Of a DNA stretch of 64,000 bases, positions 6,118 through 13,098 are shown piece by piece (position 1 is the stretch's first letter; the number at the start of each line of letters is the position of its first letter). Below the pieces are notes generated by a model. It worked only from the letters and a program-made list of their open reading frames with translations, had not been told where the DNA came from and ran no database searches. The translations under genes and the position numbers were made by a program. Source of the stretch: Mycolicibacterium palauense (lineage in GTDB: Bacteria; Actinomycetota; Actinomycetes; Mycobacteriales; Mycobacteriaceae); NCBI RefSeq assembly GCF_002592005.1, contig NZ_NVQF01000007.1:47173-111172 (forward strand), in the 5' to 3' direction.

Positions 6118-6605
6118 GAAGCTACCTCGGCGGCGAACGCCGGGTTGCACAGCACCGCGGGGGAGCGCACATTGCGGAGATGGGCGACGATGTCTGCGCC
6201 GCTCATACCGCCCTGCATGTAGAGGGCCCTGGCTGTCACCAGGGACGACCGATTCAGTCCAGCCTGGCAATGCACCAGAACAGGCCCATCCTTGCGGCAC
6301 ACGTTGATCCAGGTGGCAATGGCGTCGATCTGCTCGAACCCCTGGTAGACGGAGTCGTACATTTCGACATAGAGCTCTGAGCTGATCTCCCGCGCCATCT
6401 CGTAGCGCTCCCACGGGTACACCGACACAACGTGATCGATGTCCTCAGGGAGCATCAGCCCGTCAGCGCATCCGCCCTGCCAGAGGTTGTCGCCGATGTA
6501 GGAGATGTACGGCACATCGAACGGCGTCAGGCCATGCGTCGCAACACCGGAGATGCGCTGAACGCGCGGGTCGTACTCGATATCGATTGCTGTTGGGTCA
6601 GCCAT
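6108..6605 (-). CDS. dual-specificity / tyrosine phosphatase
   Basis: 165 aa. The signature HCQAGLNRSS at residues 112-121 gives the P-loop with Cys113 and Arg119. A possible general acid lies in the segment EMYDSVYQG, about 25 residues before it. The fold length fits a minimal dual-specificity phosphatase. It would remove phosphate from protein Tyr/Ser/Thr or from another small substrate in the cytoplasm. It is translationally coupled with its neighbours. A phage phosphatase could counter host kinases, but the target is unknown. Confidence 0.88.
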   Translation of the reverse strand: MADPTAIDIEYDPRVQRISGVATHGLTPFDVPYISYIGDNLWQGGCADGLMLPEDIDHVVSVYPWERYEMAREISSELYVEMYDSVYQGFEQIDAIATWINVCRKDGPVLVHCQAGLNRSSLVTARALYMQGGMSGADIVAHLRNVRSPAVLCNPAFAAEVASWN

Positions 6606-6821
6606 CTACCGACCTTCCTCTTCCCAGTAGGCTTCCATTACCTTCGTCACGACCTTGAACCAGTCGGGGCGGCCGTTCAGCTCTCCGTCTATCGCATCGA
6701 AGTAACTGTCTTCGGTTGCACTGGCTTCGATCTCGTCATCGAGATACTGGCGGTCAAGCTCGGCGATGAGTACATCCTCGAGCTGCTTGATGAGGACCGT
6801 GTCCTCGGCGCGGATCGGCAT
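6606..6821 (-). CDS. hypothetical acidic protein, 71 aa
   Basis: Unrecognised, strongly acidic and mostly helical (VLIKQLEDVLIAELDRQYLDD). Its start ATG overlaps the stop of the Acb2-like gene (TGATG) and its stop abuts the phosphatase start, so it belongs to the same coupled operon. Confidence 0.75.
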   Translation of the reverse strand: MPIRAEDTVLIKQLEDVLIAELDRQYLDDEIEASATEDSYFDAIDGELNGRPDWFKVVTKVMEAYWEEEGR

Positions 6822-7060
6822 CAGGACTCCGTTGTGTGTCGAGCGATGGCGGCGTTGGCCCAGAACATCGCCTCTTCGAGCTTGGTTATTGCCAGAGACT
6901 TCTCACGGCCCGGTGGGACAATCCGGTCCAGTTCCAATGCGGTTATGTACAGCTCCGATCGCACACTTTCGTGGGCAACGCGCCTGTCTCGCGTCTCAGC
7001 AGCGTGAAACTTGAACCGGTGCTTGAGGTCGCTCGCCGTTGCTGGCGTTGTGTAACTCAT
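6821..7060 (-). CDS. acb2: Acb2/Tad1-hairpin-like anti-CBASS protein
   Basis: 79 aa from ATG 7060, with AGGAGGGG six bases upstream. A GTG two codons earlier has no spacer. The C-terminal helix REKSLAITKLEEAMFWANAA is the hallmark of the Acb2 (DUF7681) family, whose hexamers sequester cyclic di- and trinucleotides and so block CBASS and, for some members, Thoeris signalling. The family is about 70-100 aa, so this is full length. It sits among accessory genes, as usual for anti-defence functions. The motif match is strong; ligand binding is inferred. Confidence 0.8.
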   Translation of the reverse strand: MSYTTPATASDLKHRFKFHAAETRDRRVAHESVRSELYITALELDRIVPPGREKSLAITKLEEAMFWANAAIARHTTES

Positions 7061-7071
7061 CCGCACCCCTC

Positions 7072-7818
7072 CTAGACGACTTCAGACGACTGGACCGACT
7101 TGGTGAACTGACCCCACTTGCCGCAGTCGTTGCAGTGGATCCTCTGGTAGAGGCGTGTGGCAGTCGGGCGGGTGCCCTTCAGGCGGTAGTTGCCGCTACC
7201 GCAGTTCGGGCACACCGGCATGCTTCCCTCGGGCTTGAAGAGATTCAGGTTGATGCCCTTCACCCATGGGAGCATGAGGTGGTACAGCTCCTCGGTGAGC
7301 TCCACGTCGCGACGGTTGTACTTCTCCATCGCCTTGCGGGCCCGAGTGACCACTCCACGCTTCTCGGAGCGCAGGTCAGACCACATCCCGGGTGGAGTCT
7401 TGTCCTTGCCGTCCAAGCCGAGAGTGTCTGCGATGAACGCCATCCGGTTGTAGAGGAACTGAAACTCGCGCTTCAGATTCACCATCAGGTCGATGTCGAC
7501 ATGACTCGCGGGTGGGAGGATCCCGTATTCGAGGAAGTGCGACCTGAGGTGCTTGATGTCGAACTTCGCCGAGTTCCAGCCGATCACATAGTCGGCTTCA
7601 TCGAGGACGGCGTGCGCCTTGCGGATCATTCCCTCATGGGTGTCATCCCATTCGGACGCGAAGTGAATGGCGTCGTCTCCCAGCCACTTCCACGCCAGGC
7701 AGATGGTCCTCGGTGGTTCGCGGAACTGCTCGGGCCTGATGAACTTCGGGGAGAAGTCCCACACTTCAGCCAACCCGGCCTGGCGCTCAATGTCGAGCGT
7801 GACGATCCGTGCACTCAA
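7072..7818 (-). CDS. DnaQ-like 3'-5' exonuclease with zinc ribbon
   Basis: 248 aa. RNase H-fold exonuclease motifs: TLDIE at residues 7-11 (Asp-Glu), VIGWNSAKFDIKHL near 92 (Asp), and YNRRDVELTEELY near 165 (Asp, the Tyr form). The C-terminus has a zinc ribbon with CPNCG and CNDCG. Similar phage proteins are annotated as DNA polymerase exonuclease-like or ribonuclease H-like nucleases. There is no polymerase domain. It has its own CCTGTTTCAC-type promoter at 7845-7879. Confidence 0.82.
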   Translation of the reverse strand: MSARIVTLDIERQAGLAEVWDFSPKFIRPEQFREPPRTICLAWKWLGDDAIHFASEWDDTHEGMIRKAHAVLDEADYVIGWNSAKFDIKHLRSHFLEYGILPPASHVDIDLMVNLKREFQFLYNRMAFIADTLGLDGKDKTPPGMWSDLRSEKRGVVTRARKAMEKYNRRDVELTEELYHLMLPWVKGINLNLFKPEGSMPVCPNCGSGNYRLKGTRPTATRLYQRIHCNDCGKWGQFTKSVQSSEVV

Positions 7819-7844
7819 TGCGGTCTCCTAATGTATTGGGACAC

Positions 7845-7879
7845 AGTCTAGTTAGGCCGGATGAGTCCGTGAAACAGGT
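7845..7879 (-). promoter_or_regulatory. promoter, CCTGTTTCAC family
   Basis: ACCTGTTTCAC (7879-7869), 18-base spacer, TAGACT (7850-7845). It lies inside the 3' end of gene 7848-8285 and directs the exonuclease gene at 7818. The same TAGACT -10 occurs at 11,800. Confidence 0.65.
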
Positions 7880-8285
7880 CCGGGAAGCGCCCTTCTTCTG
7901 GGCTCCCCTTCGAGCGAGCGGATGGCCGCGAGTCATACTCAGGCTTGTTGACCATGAACCACGCCAGAGCGAAGCAATGCCACGCAGCGGAGACAACATG
8001 CTTCGAACCGGTCTCCGGATCGATGTCCTCGCCGGCCCAGAACGCGTTCAGGTGACGCTGCACGGCTGCATAGGAGTACTTCCAGTCGTACCCGCGCCGC
8101 CAGTTGTCATCCTCATACTTCTCGGCACCCCTGCCGTAGTGCTCGGCGAGCTCCCACAGTACGGTGGGCGGGATGAGGTCGAAACGTGCCAGCTTCGAAC
8201 CCTTCTCGCCGCCCGACTCGCTGACGGTGCGAACCTCGCCAGGAACGGAAGTTGGTGGCGTAACAGGATGCTGCCCCTCAGTCAC
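7848..8285 (-). CDS. dATP/dGTP diphosphohydrolase-like protein (DUF5664)
   Basis: 145 aa from GTG 8285, which overlaps the upstream stop. The N-terminal extension of the open frame is a shadow. The all-helical metal-binding pattern WELAEHYGRGAEKYEDDNW, HLNAFWAGEDID and HVVSAAWHCFALAWF matches the MazG-like dATP/dGTP diphosphohydrolase family (MazZ relatives). Such enzymes cut dNTPs to dNMP and PPi, to sanitise pools or to supply modified-base synthesis. No PurZ-like or other base-modification gene was recognised in the window. Confidence 0.75.
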   Translation of the reverse strand: MTEGQHPVTPPTSVPGEVRTVSESGGEKGSKLARFDLIPPTVLWELAEHYGRGAEKYEDDNWRRGYDWKYSYAAVQRHLNAFWAGEDIDPETGSKHVVSAAWHCFALAWFMVNKPEYDSRPSARSKGSPEEGRFPDLFHGLIRPN

Positions 8286-8644
8286 GCAACCGTCTTCCAC
8301 ACCGTGACGGTCTCCGTGGCTGGGTACACCTCGTCGGTTGGGCCCTCGTAGTAGCCGCCGTCGAACGACGCATACCAGCCGTCGCGCCGAAAGTAGCGGG
8401 TCTCGCCCTTCTCGCCGAGAATCTTCACGACGGCCCAATACTGGTCCCCCTGGCCCTCGCCGCCGAACTGCTCCGAGAGCTCAGCAATTCCGATATCTGG
8501 GATGTCGACACACTTCTTGCCCCATTCCAGCTCCTCAAGGAAGTCGTCCCACCCATCACAGCAGCCGTACCGGTCGGGGATGTCATTGTCGTCCCACGAG
8601 CCCGACGCGATCGAGGCATCCAGATCTTCGACTGTGTAACTCAT
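8282..8644 (-). CDS. tandem paralogue 4, hypothetical, 120 aa
   Basis: Start ATG 8644 overlaps the previous stop (ATGA). It shares with the next three upstream genes the layout SYTVEDLD ... PDIGIAELSE ... YWAVVKI...TRYFRRDGWYASFDG...EGPT.EVYP ... TVWKTV. It is acidic, has no membrane segment and carries a CC pair near the start. Function unknown. The repeated GWYASF and VWK/IWE blocks suggest one small beta-rich domain. Confidence 0.8.
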   Translation of the reverse strand: MSYTVEDLDASIASGSWDDNDIPDRYGCCDGWDDFLEELEWGKKCVDIPDIGIAELSEQFGGEGQGDQYWAVVKILGEKGETRYFRRDGWYASFDGGYYEGPTDEVYPATETVTVWKTVA

Positions 8645-8961
8645 AGCTTCTCCCAAACGGTGATGGTCTTCTGTACCGGCTTGACTTCCACGGTTGGCCC
8701 ATCGAAGGACGAGCCGACGAACGAGGCATACCAGCCGTGGCGCTTGAAGATTCGCGTGCCGTCAGCGTTCTCGACGGAGAACACGAACCAGCGCTCCTCA
8801 CCGGAACCCTCGCCGCCACCCTTCGATTCGAGTACCTTCGCAGTGCCGATCCCAGGTACCCCTACTCCGGTGGACATGTACTCGAACTCATGCCACGACC
8901 CACCCCATGGGGCTTCGTCGTTCTCGATGGCCTCATCGAGCTCCGCGATGGTGTAACTCAC
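8641..8961 (-). CDS. tandem paralogue 3, hypothetical, 106 aa
   Basis: GTG 8961 overlaps the preceding stop (GTGA). Blocks VSYTIAELDEAI, VPGIGTAKVLES, WFVFSVENADGTRIFKRHGW and TITVWEKL line up with the neighbouring paralogues. It is closest to the 8282-8644 protein. Unknown function. Confidence 0.82.
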   Translation of the reverse strand: MSYTIAELDEAIENDEAPWGGSWHEFEYMSTGVGVPGIGTAKVLESKGGGEGSGEERWFVFSVENADGTRIFKRHGWYASFVGSSFDGPTVEVKPVQKTITVWEKL

Positions 8962-9317
8962 ACTGCCTCCCAAATAGTTCGCTGGACCTTGGCCGGCTTG
9001 ACTTCCTTCGGCCCCCCGTAAAACAGGCTGTAACCCGCGTACGACGAGTAGTAGCCAGGCCACTTCCAGAACGTCCTGGAGCCGTCGAAACCTTCGACAC
9101 GGAACACCAGGTATGTGTCACCCTCGTCCCAGTAGTCGCGGTTCTCTTCCTGCTCCTGCTCGAAGAACGCCCACCCGATACCGTCGATGCGGACGGACTC
9201 CTGTCCGAGAAGGGCCTCATAGAACGGGTGGCTGGCGCACCGATCCCGGTCACTGTCAGGCTTCGGGAACTGTTCGAACACCGCCTCTTTCAGCGACTCC
9301 ACGGTGTATGACTTCAT
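8958..9317 (-). CDS. tandem paralogue 2, hypothetical, 119 aa
   Basis: Blocks MKSYTVESLKEAV, IDGIGWAFFEQ, YLVFRVEGFDGSRTFWKWPG, YYSSYAGYSLFYGGPKEVKP and RTIWEAV place it in the same four-gene family. It is coupled by TGATG to the upstream member. Unknown function. Confidence 0.82.
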   Translation of the reverse strand: MKSYTVESLKEAVFEQFPKPDSDRDRCASHPFYEALLGQESVRIDGIGWAFFEQEQEENRDYWDEGDTYLVFRVEGFDGSRTFWKWPGYYSSYAGYSLFYGGPKEVKPAKVQRTIWEAV

Positions 9318-9637
9318 CAGATCGCCTCCCAGATGCGCGTCCTCATCTCAATTCCCCTGACCTCTTCGAGGTGCCCATGTCCGACCCCGCCGAACGAGTG
9401 ACTCTTGGAGGTGACCTTGAAGAACCGCTCTTCCGAGTAGTCCCGGATACTGAACACAAACCACGACTGGTCGAAGTCCTGGTCAGCTTCGATCAGGACT
9501 GCGTCACCTACGCCGGGGATCCAGACACCACGGCCTCCCGCCTCCTCTAGGCGGTAAAAGAAAGCATCCCAGCCGTGGTCGCCAGTCCAGCGCAGCGTCA
9601 CGAACTTCTCGATGATGCTCAGTGGGTAGGGGTTCAC
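9317..9637 (-). CDS. tandem paralogue 1, hypothetical, 106 aa
   Basis: Translated from GTG 9637 (VNPYPLSIIEK), overlapping the upstream stop. Residues WIPGVGDAVLIE, WFVFSIRDYSEERFFKV and MRTRIWEAI match the other three copies. The most divergent member and probably the oldest copy. Unknown function. Confidence 0.8.
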   Translation of the reverse strand: MNPYPLSIIEKFVTLRWTGDHGWDAFFYRLEEAGGRGVWIPGVGDAVLIEADQDFDQSWFVFSIRDYSEERFFKVTSKSHSFGGVGHGHLEEVRGIEMRTRIWEAI

Positions 9638-10425
9638 AGCTCCTCCAGGTAACTCTTGTGCAGTTGGTGGTGGCGCACGTAGTCCATGTCCGGTTTCACG
9701 AACTCGCCGAAGTTCGAGACGATGAACTTCGCGCTCTCGCCCTTCGTCAGTGACGTGATAGTTCGACGCAACGCCCACTGATATGCGGCGCCAGGGGAGT
9801 GCTGGTAGTTGCGCGGGATGATGATCCGCTCAAGGGCCGTCACGTAGATCTCCTCACGGAACAGGCGCACCTGCTGGTCGTGAGGGAGGGCCCACACCTT
9901 GCCCATATCCATCTGGACGGTCTTCCCGTCCTTCAGGCAGTCGTCGTAGATCGGCTTTCCTGGGGTGTAGGCGACCGACCGGTGAATCGAGTCGTGGTCG
10001 TAGATGCGCGTCACAGCGTCCGCGAAGAACTCGTCAGCCTCCATGGTCAGGTCGACGCGCTTCTTGCCGTGGCGGTCCTCCCAGATGGCGTACAGGGTGT
10101 CGTGCCAGTCGGGCAGAAGCTTGGCGCCACCCTTCTGTAGGGTGAGGAGGTCGGCCATGTGCTTCTGCCATGAGCCGTTCCTAAGCTCCCAGTAGGCGTG
10201 AGAGTGTTTGATCGTGTACAGCTCATCCGGTGTGGCGAGACGCTGCTCCCCGCGACCCATGACGTTGTACAGCCTGTCGTCCCAGAACAGGTCGCCGGGA
10301 AGCTCACCAGTGAAAGCTGTGATGACTTGCGGGTCTTCATTGGTGAAGGCATCGAAGTCCTTCGGGTCGCGCCAGTTCGGGAACCACGAGCGGGCCGCTG
10401 TCGATCCAATGACTAGCGTGGTCAC
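9634..10425 (-). CDS. nucleotidyltransferase-fold-like protein
   Basis: 263 aa from GTG 10425 (VTTLVIGSTAARSW), overlapping the upstream stop. The open frame further back is a shadow. The start VIGSTAARSWFPNWRDPKDFDAF resembles the GS(x)nDxD signature of small nucleotidyltransferases. The rest is helical with several His-rich stretches (HSHAYWELRNGSWQKHMADLL). Similar phage proteins are commonly annotated as nucleotidyltransferases, with no known substrate. Confidence 0.6.
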   Translation of the reverse strand: MTTLVIGSTAARSWFPNWRDPKDFDAFTNEDPQVITAFTGELPGDLFWDDRLYNVMGRGEQRLATPDELYTIKHSHAYWELRNGSWQKHMADLLTLQKGGAKLLPDWHDTLYAIWEDRHGKKRVDLTMEADEFFADAVTRIYDHDSIHRSVAYTPGKPIYDDCLKDGKTVQMDMGKVWALPHDQQVRLFREEIYVTALERIIIPRNYQHSPGAAYQWALRRTITSLTKGESAKFIVSNFGEFVKPDMDYVRHHQLHKSYLEEL

Positions 10426-10694
10426 TGGTGCTTCTTCCGGAGGCGTGCGACGCGGCGACGAATCCGAGACCGGCGGATCTGGGGGACTCCGCGCATCACT
10501 CCGCGGATCTGCTCGCGGTTGGGTACGCGCTCCCAACGTTCCGGGGCGTCCTCGTCATTCTCGGGAACCATCTGCGCGTGAGCGTGGTCGTCGTGGCCGG
10601 CGTAGCCACTTGTCTCGTCAAACTCATCGAGTGCGGCCTGGTCGTTGATCTCGTTGTAGCGCTGTTCGTCGTAGTAGGGGTTCACAGCGTTCAC
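10422..10694 (-). CDS. hypothetical protein, basic C-terminus, 90 aa
   Basis: Unrecognised. The N-terminal half is acidic with Tyr. The C-terminus is strongly basic (RRSRIRRRVARLRKKHQ), which suggests nucleic-acid binding. GTG 10694 overlaps the upstream stop. A second in-frame GTG at 10685 is possible. Confidence 0.7.
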   Translation of the reverse strand: MNAVNPYYDEQRYNEINDQAALDEFDETSGYAGHDDHAHAQMVPENDEDAPERWERVPNREQIRGVMRGVPQIRRSRIRRRVARLRKKHQ

Positions 10695-10912
10695 AGCGTG
10701 CCTCCGATGAGCATCCATGCTTCCTTCAGCATGTGGAAGACACGCGGAGCGATGCGATCAGTCAGTTCGCTCCACTCTTCGTCTGTGTACTCGTTGGCCT
10801 GGTCTGGTGGTAGTACGTAGGTCCCCAGTATGTCTGCGATATCGTCTACGTCGCAGACAGTTTCCTGGAGATGCCAGAAGACGCACTCCTTGACCATTTC
10901 ATCCTCGGTCAC
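10691..10912 (-). CDS. hypothetical protein, 73 aa
   Basis: Small acidic helical protein of unknown function (MTEDEMVKECVFWHLQETVC). It overlaps both neighbours by four bases and is part of the leftward accessory operon. Confidence 0.72.
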   Translation of the reverse strand: MTEDEMVKECVFWHLQETVCDVDDIADILGTYVLPPDQANEYTDEEWSELTDRIAPRVFHMLKEAWMLIGGTL

Positions 10913-11373
10913 TGCTCACCACATCCGTTCCGCTTGTCGAATCGCTTCCAGTGGATCCATCCCTGTGGGCAGTGGAATCCCCACGAGCGGATCTTCGGGC
11001 CGGTGAAAATCAATGTCCAGGCCGGCTTGTCGCGGCGCACGAAGCCGTCGACCCAGGTCTTCCAGACGCCCGGAACCTTGGCCTCCACTATCTTGGTGTC
11101 CAACTCAACGCGGTGCGCGGTATCAGCTCTGCGGATTGCGAACGACCCGGGCCGCCGCCACCTCATCCAGCCGTCCTCACGGTGCTCCCAGTACCCACCC
11201 CTGAGGACTAGTGACGCGAACCACCACGGGTGGTCATGTAGAGCTCTGTCTTCATCGGATGACAGGAAGTGATGAAGGTAGATGTTGAAGAACTTGTTCC
11301 GTGGAATGATGTGCCAGCGGCGAAGGTAAGCGCCCCCACTGCTATTCATCAGGACGACATTCGGAGCCTTCAC
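10909..11373 (-). CDS. cupin-fold protein
   Basis: 154 aa. HDHPWWFASLVLRGGYWEHR (metal-ligand His pair plus a later His) and FHCPQGWIHW form the two cupin boxes. Similar actinophage proteins are annotated as cupin-domain or cysteine-dioxygenase-like proteins. A second HDH-containing cupin is encoded at 23629-24270. Substrate unknown. Confidence 0.7.
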   Translation of the reverse strand: MKAPNVVLMNSSGGAYLRRWHIIPRNKFFNIYLHHFLSSDEDRALHDHPWWFASLVLRGGYWEHREDGWMRWRRPGSFAIRRADTAHRVELDTKIVEAKVPGVWKTWVDGFVRRDKPAWTLIFTGPKIRSWGFHCPQGWIHWKRFDKRNGCGEQ

Positions 11374-11552
11374 AGTCCCCTCACCTTCTTCTCAACTTCC
11401 CAGGCGATGTCGAGTGCGTGGTCGAGGACCAACACTGCGGTGGAGAAGACGGCAGCTGTGGGTGCCCACTGCAGCACTGGCTTGCAGAGCTGAACACCGT
11501 GAAACCTCTCGATCGGAGGCATGATGATGTCCGCCACTTTGTCCGTAATCAC
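11370..11552 (-). CDS. hypothetical protein, 60 aa
   Basis: Read from GTG 11552 (VITDKVADIIMPP), which overlaps the upstream stop; the 25 earlier codons overlap the previous gene in another frame. It has one moderately hydrophobic helix (AAVFSTAVLVLDHALDIAW), possibly membrane-associated. Unknown. Confidence 0.6.
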   Translation of the reverse strand: MITDKVADIIMPPIERFHGVQLCKPVLQWAPTAAVFSTAVLVLDHALDIAWEVEKKVRGL

Positions 11553-11785
11553 TTGATCGCCTGCATGATTCGTCGGGCGATCCACGGAATGGAGATGACC
11601 TGCGTCGGCATGCCGCCGCGTTCGCATTCCTCGTTTTGCTTGGACCAGTGGGTAACGATCGTCTCTACGTCGCGGAGCTTGGCCTCAGCCTTGTCTGCGC
11701 GCGCAGTCTCAAGGCTCACCTTCTGAGTGAGGTACCTGACTTGACCATCGAGAGACACGTAACCGCCCCAGTAGAACTCATCCAT
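11549..11785 (-). CDS. hypothetical coiled-coil protein, 78 aa
   Basis: Unknown function. Residues 17-45 are a likely short coiled coil (YLTQKVSLETARADKAEAKL). It is the first gene of its operon. The ATG at 11785 lies within about ten bases of the predicted -10 (11795-11800), so its message would be leaderless or nearly so. Confidence 0.72.
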   Translation of the reverse strand: MDEFYWGGYVSLDGQVRYLTQKVSLETARADKAEAKLRDVETIVTHWSKQNEECERGGMPTQVISIPWIARRIMQAIK

Positions 11786-11794
11786 CGGAAAGTG

Positions 11795-11827
11795 AGTCTA
11801 CGGAGCGGTTTTGAGTGTGAAACAGGT
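11795..11827 (-). promoter_or_regulatory. promoter, CCTGTTTCAC family
   Basis: ACCTGTTTCACAC (11827-11815), then TAGACT at 11800-11795 with a 16-base spacer after TTTCAC. It directly follows a terminator U-tract, as at 4 kb. Confidence 0.75.
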
Positions 11828-11828
11828 G

Positions 11829-11884
11829 AAAAAGTAGAACCCCCCTCGGCGGCGCGTGGACGGCGTCAAGAACATCGAGGGGGG
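11829..11884 (-). terminator. rho-independent terminator
   Basis: Leftward stem CCCCCCTCG/CGAGGGGGG (9 bp, 28-base loop), then GTTCTACTTTTT. It ends any transcript from the promoter at 11,922 or from the WhiB gene upstream. Confidence 0.8.
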
Positions 11885-11916
11885 TGCCACCCCGGAGCTA
11901 ACTCAACAGGGGGCCA
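11835..11916 (-). ncRNA. candidate small RNA or attenuated leader
   Basis: A TGGTATACT extended -10 (11930-11922) lies downstream of the WhiB stop, and the terminator above ends about 80 bases later, with no ORF between. That geometry fits a short independent RNA. The alternative is that the box is fortuitous and the terminator simply ends the WhiB operon. Confidence 0.4.
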
Positions 11917-11921
11917 TCTCT

Positions 11922-11945
11922 AGTATACCAGGACACTAAGATGGC
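11922..11945 (-). promoter_or_regulatory. extended -10 promoter
   Basis: TGGTATACT with TTAGGC 16 bases upstream. It points leftward into the terminator at 11829-11884. Confidence 0.45.
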
Positions 11946-11953
11946 CTAACTAG

Positions 11954-12565
11954 TTAGACTCCGAGAGTTGAAAACAGTTCGCGCAGAACGACATTGAACC
12001 ACGTCGCCTTGCGGTCCATCTGTGGGGCAAGCTCATCCGCCTTCAACGACGGATTACGCAGCACAAGGTTGACAACCTTCATGCACTCGCCGTGGTCGTG
12101 GGAGCCCAAGTAGCTCCCCAGGTCGAGTTCAAACCCCGGCTTCGACATCAGCAGGTCGCGGGCCTCGCGGGCACGACGCAGACGGTCCTGGTACTTCTTG
12201 TTGATCGCAGGGTTCGGGTGGAGCTGGCTAGTGTCCTCAATCCCGCTGGACGACACAAAACCCTTGATCTGCAACCACACCGGTCGCTGGGCCAGACGTT
12301 CCGCCTCGGTCATTCCGCCCCACACGCCGTACTGCTCATCGTTCGACAGGGCGAACTCGGCGCAGTCCTGCTTCACCGGACAGATCTCACAGATCTGCTT
12401 CGCCTCGGCCTCGGAGCGAGACACCATGACATCAGCGAGCGTCGGGTCAATCCCCTCCTCGAGGAGGTCGTCCCGGGAATCGAAGTGCGTGTCTTCGGGC
12501 TCACACAACCCGCGTGAACGCCAATCCATGTCCTGTGCGTTGATTCCAAGCGTGGCAGTCACCAC
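11954..12565 (-). CDS. WhiB-family transcription factor, large
   Basis: 203 aa. Four cluster cysteines: Cys21, Cys59, Cys62, Cys68 (C-x2-C-x5-C after a long gap), followed by GVWGGMTEAER at 80-90, the beta-turn motif of WhiB proteins. These bind a [4Fe-4S] cluster and act with the housekeeping sigma factor. About 110 residues of C-terminal extension, rare in host WhiB proteins, end in a basic helical stretch that could bind DNA. Probably controls phage or host promoters. Confidence 0.88.
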   Translation of the reverse strand: MVTATLGINAQDMDWRSRGLCEPEDTHFDSRDDLLEEGIDPTLADVMVSRSEAEAKQICEICPVKQDCAEFALSNDEQYGVWGGMTEAERLAQRPVWLQIKGFVSSSGIEDTSQLHPNPAINKKYQDRLRRAREARDLLMSKPGFELDLGSYLGSHDHGECMKVVNLVLRNPSLKADELAPQMDRKATWFNVVLRELFSTLGV

Positions 12566-12581
12566 AATCTCCTTGCTCCCT

Positions 12582-12956
12582 TTAGGTGACCGGAGTGACC
12601 GGCACCTTCTTAATCAATGCAACCAACTCGGCAACCGTCATCGACACCCACTGCTTCATGGGGTCTGTGGTTCCCTTGCGCTTGTGGATGAAAATCCCCG
12701 CCAGCGCCCCGGCGTTCACGGCCTGCTTCTTCGCGTCTCCTGTTCCATCCGGCAGGTCCAATCGGGCAACATCCTTAGTCTGAATAACTAAATCGTGGCC
12801 GTCGATTCGGACGTTGACGATGTCGCCCTTATCCTTCGCCCCCCAGCGTGGCGCGCGCTGAATGTTTGGATCCCCCAGCGCTTCGCGCAGCCCCTTGGCA
12901 ATCAAGGATTCGAACGCCGAGCCCGCCTGACGTGCGGACTTTGGCTTCCGAGCCAT
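12582..12956 (-). CDS. Holliday junction resolvase-like nuclease (PD-(D/E)xK)
   Basis: 124 aa. SAFESLIAKGLREALGD (Glu in helix 1), then GAKDKGDIVNV and HDLVIQTKDV give the E...D-x(n)-Q-x-K core of archaeal-Hjc-like resolvases seen in many actinophages. It would cut branched DNA before packaging. It lies in the replication block beside DnaB and SSB. Confidence 0.72.
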   Translation of the reverse strand: MARKPKSARQAGSAFESLIAKGLREALGDPNIQRAPRWGAKDKGDIVNVRIDGHDLVIQTKDVARLDLPDGTGDAKKQAVNAGALAGIFIHKRKGTTDPMKQWVSMTVAELVALIKKVPVTPVT

Positions 12957-12995
12957 AGTTCCAGCTACCTTCCGATACAGGCGTACCGTGCTGTC

Positions 12996-13023
12996 TACGT
13001 AGCCTCTGGCCTGACGCTGTCAA
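12996..13023 (-). promoter_or_regulatory. sigma-A-like promoter upstream of the resolvase gene
   Basis: TTGACA (13023-13018), 16 bases, TACGTA (13001-12996). The -10 coincides with a TACGTA palindrome that recurs at 13063-13068 and in the 21.5-kb regulatory region, so it may be an operator as well. Confidence 0.55.
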
Positions 13024-13098
13024 CATCACGGAGGTTACGTTAGCAGTGGGGTACGACAAACTTACGTAGGGGTTAGCGCGAGTCATATAACGGTTATG

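Noticed and set aside
12829..13086. Leftward ORF of 85 codons over the resolvase gene start
   Set aside because: Overlaps the resolvase in another frame and crosses the promoter.
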